Origin: Zoogloea sp.
GTDB lineage: Bacteria > Pseudomonadota > Gammaproteobacteria > Burkholderiales > Rhodocyclaceae
Length of the DNA: 62,269 nucleotides
Direction of reading: 5' to 3'
NCBI GenBank assembly: GCA_009026175.1
Contig: WBTZ01000008.1
Coordinates: 1-62,269, forward strand
Below are positions 59,698 to 62,269 of this stretch, piece by piece (positions within the stretch are counted from its first letter, which is position 1; every line of letters begins with the position of its first letter). The notes beneath the pieces are model-generated. The model was not told the DNA's origin. It made no database searches and saw nothing but the letters and a program-made list of their open reading frames with translations. Both the position numbers and the translations under genes were made by a program.

Positions 59698-62269
59698 GGG
59701 CCGCTTTCTCCAGCAAGGGGGTGATCGCCTCCAGGCGGAAATTGCGGGTCAGGCCGCGCACCTCGGCCACGAAGCGCGCATGGGCAGGGTCTGCCGCCTC
59801 GATCTCGTCGAGGCAGGCCAGGATGCCCTTCACGTAGCCCAGTTCAACCTGCCGGCCCAGCGCAGCGAGACGCTCGGCCGGCGGATAGACCAGCCCCTCC
59901 GGCAGCACCGGGGGCGGCGGCGCCTGGTCGGCCTCGAGCCAGTCGAGGGCCAGCCGGCGGCCGGTCCACTCGAGCAGCTCGGCCACCTGCACCGGCTTCA
60001 GGAAGAAGTCCCCGGCACCGATGCCCAGTCCATTGTCGTCCGAATGGATGCCCCGTTCGTAGGCATTGGCCGAGATGATCGCCACCGGTAGATCCGGATG
60101 GCCGCCCGCACGGATCCGCCGCACCGTCTCCCAGCCGTCCATGCCGGGCATGGCCAGATCCATGAAGACCAGGTCCGGATCGAAATCCGCCAGCAGCGCC
60201 AGGCACTCGGGCCCCGACGCCGCCTGGGCCAGCACGAAACCGAGGGGCTCGAGCAGGGTGATCAGGAACTCCCGGTCCACCCGCTCGTTGTCCACGATCA
60301 GGATGCGCCGCCGCGCGCCCTGGTAGCCCGCCGGATGGCGCCGCGGCAACTCCCGCGCCGCCGCCGCGCCCTGCACCTGGGGCAGGAACAGGCGCACCCG
60401 GAAGGTGCTGCCCGCCCCCGGCTCGCTGCGCAGCGTCAGCTCGCCCCCCATCACATCGGCAAACATCCGGCTGATGGTCAGGCCCAGGCCTGCGCCGCCT
60501 GCCCCCTGGGCCGAGCTGCCGCGGGAGAAGGGATCGAAGATGCGCTCGACCTCCTCCCAGGAGATCCCCGGCCCGCTGTCCTCGACCTCGAAGGTCGCCA
60601 TCTCCATGCGATAAGCGACCCGCAGGGCGATATGCCCGCGGGCGGTGAACTTGACTGCATTGCCCAGCAGGTTGATCAGGATCTGACGCATCCGCTTCTC
60701 GTCGGCCCGCACGAAGGCCGGCAGCTCGCCGCAGGGTTCGTAGCGGAAAGCCAGCCCCTTGTTGCGGGCCTGCAGCTCGAACATGCCGACGATCTGCTGC
60801 AGGAAGTCCCGGAAATCCAGGGCCTTCACGTCGAGCGCCAGCTTGCCGCCCTCGATGCGGGCGATGTCCAGGGTGCCTTCGATCACCGACAGCAGATGGT
60901 CACCACTGCGCCGGATCACGTTGATGGCCTGGCGCCGGTGGGGCGGAATCGAATCGTCGCCGTCCAGGATCTGGGCATAGCCGAGAATGCTGTTGAGGGG
61001 CGTGCGCAGCTCATGGCTGATCGCCGTGATGTACCTGCTCTTGGCCTGGTTGGCCAGTTCCGCCGCCTGCTTGGCCCGCTGCAGCTGCTCGTCGGTACGC
61101 CGGTGGGACTCGATCTCGCGCATCAGCAGGTGGGTCTGGCGATTGGACTCTTCCTGGGCCACCAGGCGGCTCTTGTGGGTCAGCACAAGCCACCACACCA
61201 CCAGGCCGGCCAGCAGCAGCAAGGCTGCATAGCCTTTCAGGAAGGCCAGCTGCAGGGCGGGGGCGAAGGCCTCGGCGCTGTCGTCCAGCAGGTTGAGGCC
61301 GAGGTGGTAAAGCAGCCACACCAGCAGGGCCAGCCCGGGTGCGATGAAGCCCATGAGCAGCAGATAGTGGCCCAGCCCGCTCTCCAGGAAAGGCGTCGCC
61401 GATGCCGGCAAGACCCGGCGCAGGGCCGCCGACCACTGGGCCGACAGGCGCGCCTGGGGCTTGCATACATCGTTGCAGCGGGCGTCCAGCGAACAGCACA
61501 GGGAGCAGATGTCCCCCTGGTAGGCCGGGCAGCGGGCCAGGTCATCGGACTCGTAGTCCCGCTCGCAGATCACGCAACGGCGCGTTCCCGCCACCGCAGG
61601 CCCCGGCTGGCGGGCCAGGTAATAGCGCCCGCCGGTCGCCCAGGCGATCAGCGGCGCGCTGACAAAGGCAGTGACCAGCGCGATCAGCGCCGAAAAGGCC
61701 TGGGCATCCGCCCCGAACAGGCCCAGCCAGGCCAGCACCGACAGCACCGAGGCGATTCCCATCGCCCCGACCCCCACCGGATTCACATCGTAGAGGTGGG
61801 CGCGCTTGAACTCGATGCCCGGTGGCGACAGCCCGAGGGGCTTGTTGATCACCAGGTCGGCCACCACCGCCATCATCCAGGCGATGGCCACATTGGCATA
61901 CAGCCCCAGCACCTGGCCAAGGGCCTGGAACACGTCCAGCTCCATCAGGACCAGGGCGATCAGGGTATTGAAGACCACCCATACCACCCGCCCCGGGTGG
62001 CTGTGGGTGAGCCGGGCAAAGAAGTTCGACCACGCCAGGGAGCCGGCATAGGCGTTGGTCACGTTGATCTTGAGTTGGGACACCACCACGAACAGGGCCG
62101 TCGCCGCCACGGCCCAGTGCAGATCGGGAAAGACGTATTCGTAAGCGGCCAGGTACATCTGGTTGGGGTCCACCGCCCGCTCGGCCGGCACCGAATTGCT
62201 GATCGCCAGATAGGCCAGCAGCGCCCCACCGAGCATCTTGACCACCCCCAGCACCACCCAGCCCGGCCC
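59690..62269 (-). CDS. hybrid histidine kinase with transporter-like membrane half and Cys-rich module, 5' end cut off
   Basis: The gene runs out of the window; at least 859 residues are visible (residue numbers are counted from GTG 62257). The membrane part (about 1-210) resembles a permease of the NCS1 (purine-cytosine) type, for example INVTNAYAGSLAWSNFFARL. A Cys-rich stretch (228-265) has eight cysteines starting CVIC and including CSLCC. Two more membrane helices follow, then a coiled segment, the kinase (His 415 in TAISHELRTPLNS; LLGNAVKF; DSGPGI; GAGLGLTISRM), a receiver (LIVDNERVDREF, FMDLAMPGMDG, FFLKPVQ) and a C-terminal helical tail. The NCS1 assignment is from pattern memory and should be checked; kinase and receiver are certain. 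Confidence 0.88.
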   Translation of the reverse strand, partial: GPGWVVLGVVKMLGGALLAYLAISNSVPAERAVDPNQMYLAAYEYVFPDLHWAVAATALFVVVSQLKINVTNAYAGSLAWSNFFARLTHSHPGRVVWVVFNTLIALVLMELDVFQALGQVLGLYANVAIAWMMAVVADLVINKPLGLSPPGIEFKRAHLYDVNPVGVGAMGIASVLSVLAWLGLFGADAQAFSALIALVTAFVSAPLIAWATGGRYYLARQPGPAVAGTRRCVICERDYESDDLARCPAYQGDICSLCCSLDARCNDVCKPQARLSAQWSAALRRVLPASATPFLESGLGHYLLLMGFIAPGLALLVWLLYHLGLNLLDDSAEAFAPALQLAFLKGYAALLLLAGLVVWWLVLTHKSRLVAQEESNRQTHLLMREIESHRRTDEQLQRAKQAAELANQAKSRYITAISHELRTPLNSILGYAQILDGDDSIPPHRRQAINVIRRSGDHLLSVIEGTLDIARIEGGKLALDVKALDFRDFLQQIVGMFELQARNKGLAFRYEPCGELPAFVRADEKRMRQILINLLGNAVKFTARGHIALRVAYRMEMATFEVEDSGPGISWEEVERIFDPFSRGSSAQGAGGAGLGLTISRMFADVMGGELTLRSEPGAGSTFRVRLFLPQVQGAAAARELPRRHPAGYQGARRRILIVDNERVDREFLITLLEPLGFVLAQAASGPECLALLADFDPDLVFMDLAMPGMDGWETVRRIRAGGHPDLPVAIISANAYERGIHSDDNGLGIGAGDFFLKPVQVAELLEWTGRRLALDWLEADQAPPPPVLPEGLVYPPAERLAALGRQVELGYVKGILACLDEIEAADPAHARFVAEVRGLTRNFRLEAITPLLEKAAHA

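Overview
The window is a 62 kb piece of a GC-rich chromosome, and nearly every base is coding. Gene content and order point to a betaproteobacterium of the Rhodocyclales type (Azospira/Dechlorosoma/Thauera-like). The reasons are a complete isc operon beside cysE, trmJ and suhB; rpsO-pnp next to truB-rbfA-infB-nusA-rimP; a phasin; a glycine-riboswitch-led gcvTHP operon; and the regulators PrsK/PrsR/PrsT of the PEP-CTERM/exosortase exopolysaccharide system. The taxon is an inference from gene families; no rRNA or tRNA gene was seen.

Left part (1-13.6 kb): the 3' part of dapE overlaps prmB, followed by an orphan CheY-like regulator. The leftward Fe-S assembly operon then runs iscR, a second cysteine desulfurase, iscS, iscU, iscA, hscB, hscA, fdx, iscX and a glutathione-peroxidase-like gene. 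Two IscR type-1-like operators cover the iscR promoter, and a third lies just upstream of cysE. cysE makes the cysteine precursor, the desulfurases mobilise its sulfur, IscU/IscA build clusters and IscR closes the feedback loop. trmJ and suhB diverge, and an arylesterase and a small methyltransferase follow.

Middle-left (13.7-24.4 kb): leftward housekeeping genes for RNA and translation. These are pnp and rpsO with a structured spacer, truB-rbfA-infB-nusA-rimP with a structured leader and promoter, and rluB. Beyond rluB is a half-kilobase that appears to carry a decayed tyrosine-recombinase fragment.

Middle (24.4-37.3 kb): a signalling block (NarL-type regulator, seven-PAS histidine kinase, membrane diguanylate cyclase), a phasin and a gene-free stretch. 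Then comes a tight leftward run of an alpha/beta hydrolase, rnm, yciO-type Sua5, an M50 peptidase, trpS, scpA and scpB, ending at a strong UUCG terminator.

Right (37.3-62.3 kb): tandem glycine riboswitch, intrinsic terminator and gcvT-gcvH-gcvP on the plus strand. Leftward exopolysaccharide genes follow: sugar transferase, prsK, prsR, prsT, UDP-sugar dehydrogenase, lytic transglycosylase and a secreted serine protease. Then kup, a rightward MASE1-CHASE-PAS-GGDEF-EAL protein, and a leftward pair of a LuxR-type regulator with an unusual hybrid kinase. The sensor half of that kinase looks like a transporter joined to a Cys-rich module, and the gene runs off the window edge.

Most of the window is ordinary core genome. 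The parts most worth a second look are the transporter-like Cys-rich hybrid kinase at the right edge, the extra cysteine desulfurase and IscR-like operators, the promoter-in-hairpin arrangement ahead of rimP, the riboswitch expression platform, and the exopolysaccharide regulator cluster lacking its exosortase here.
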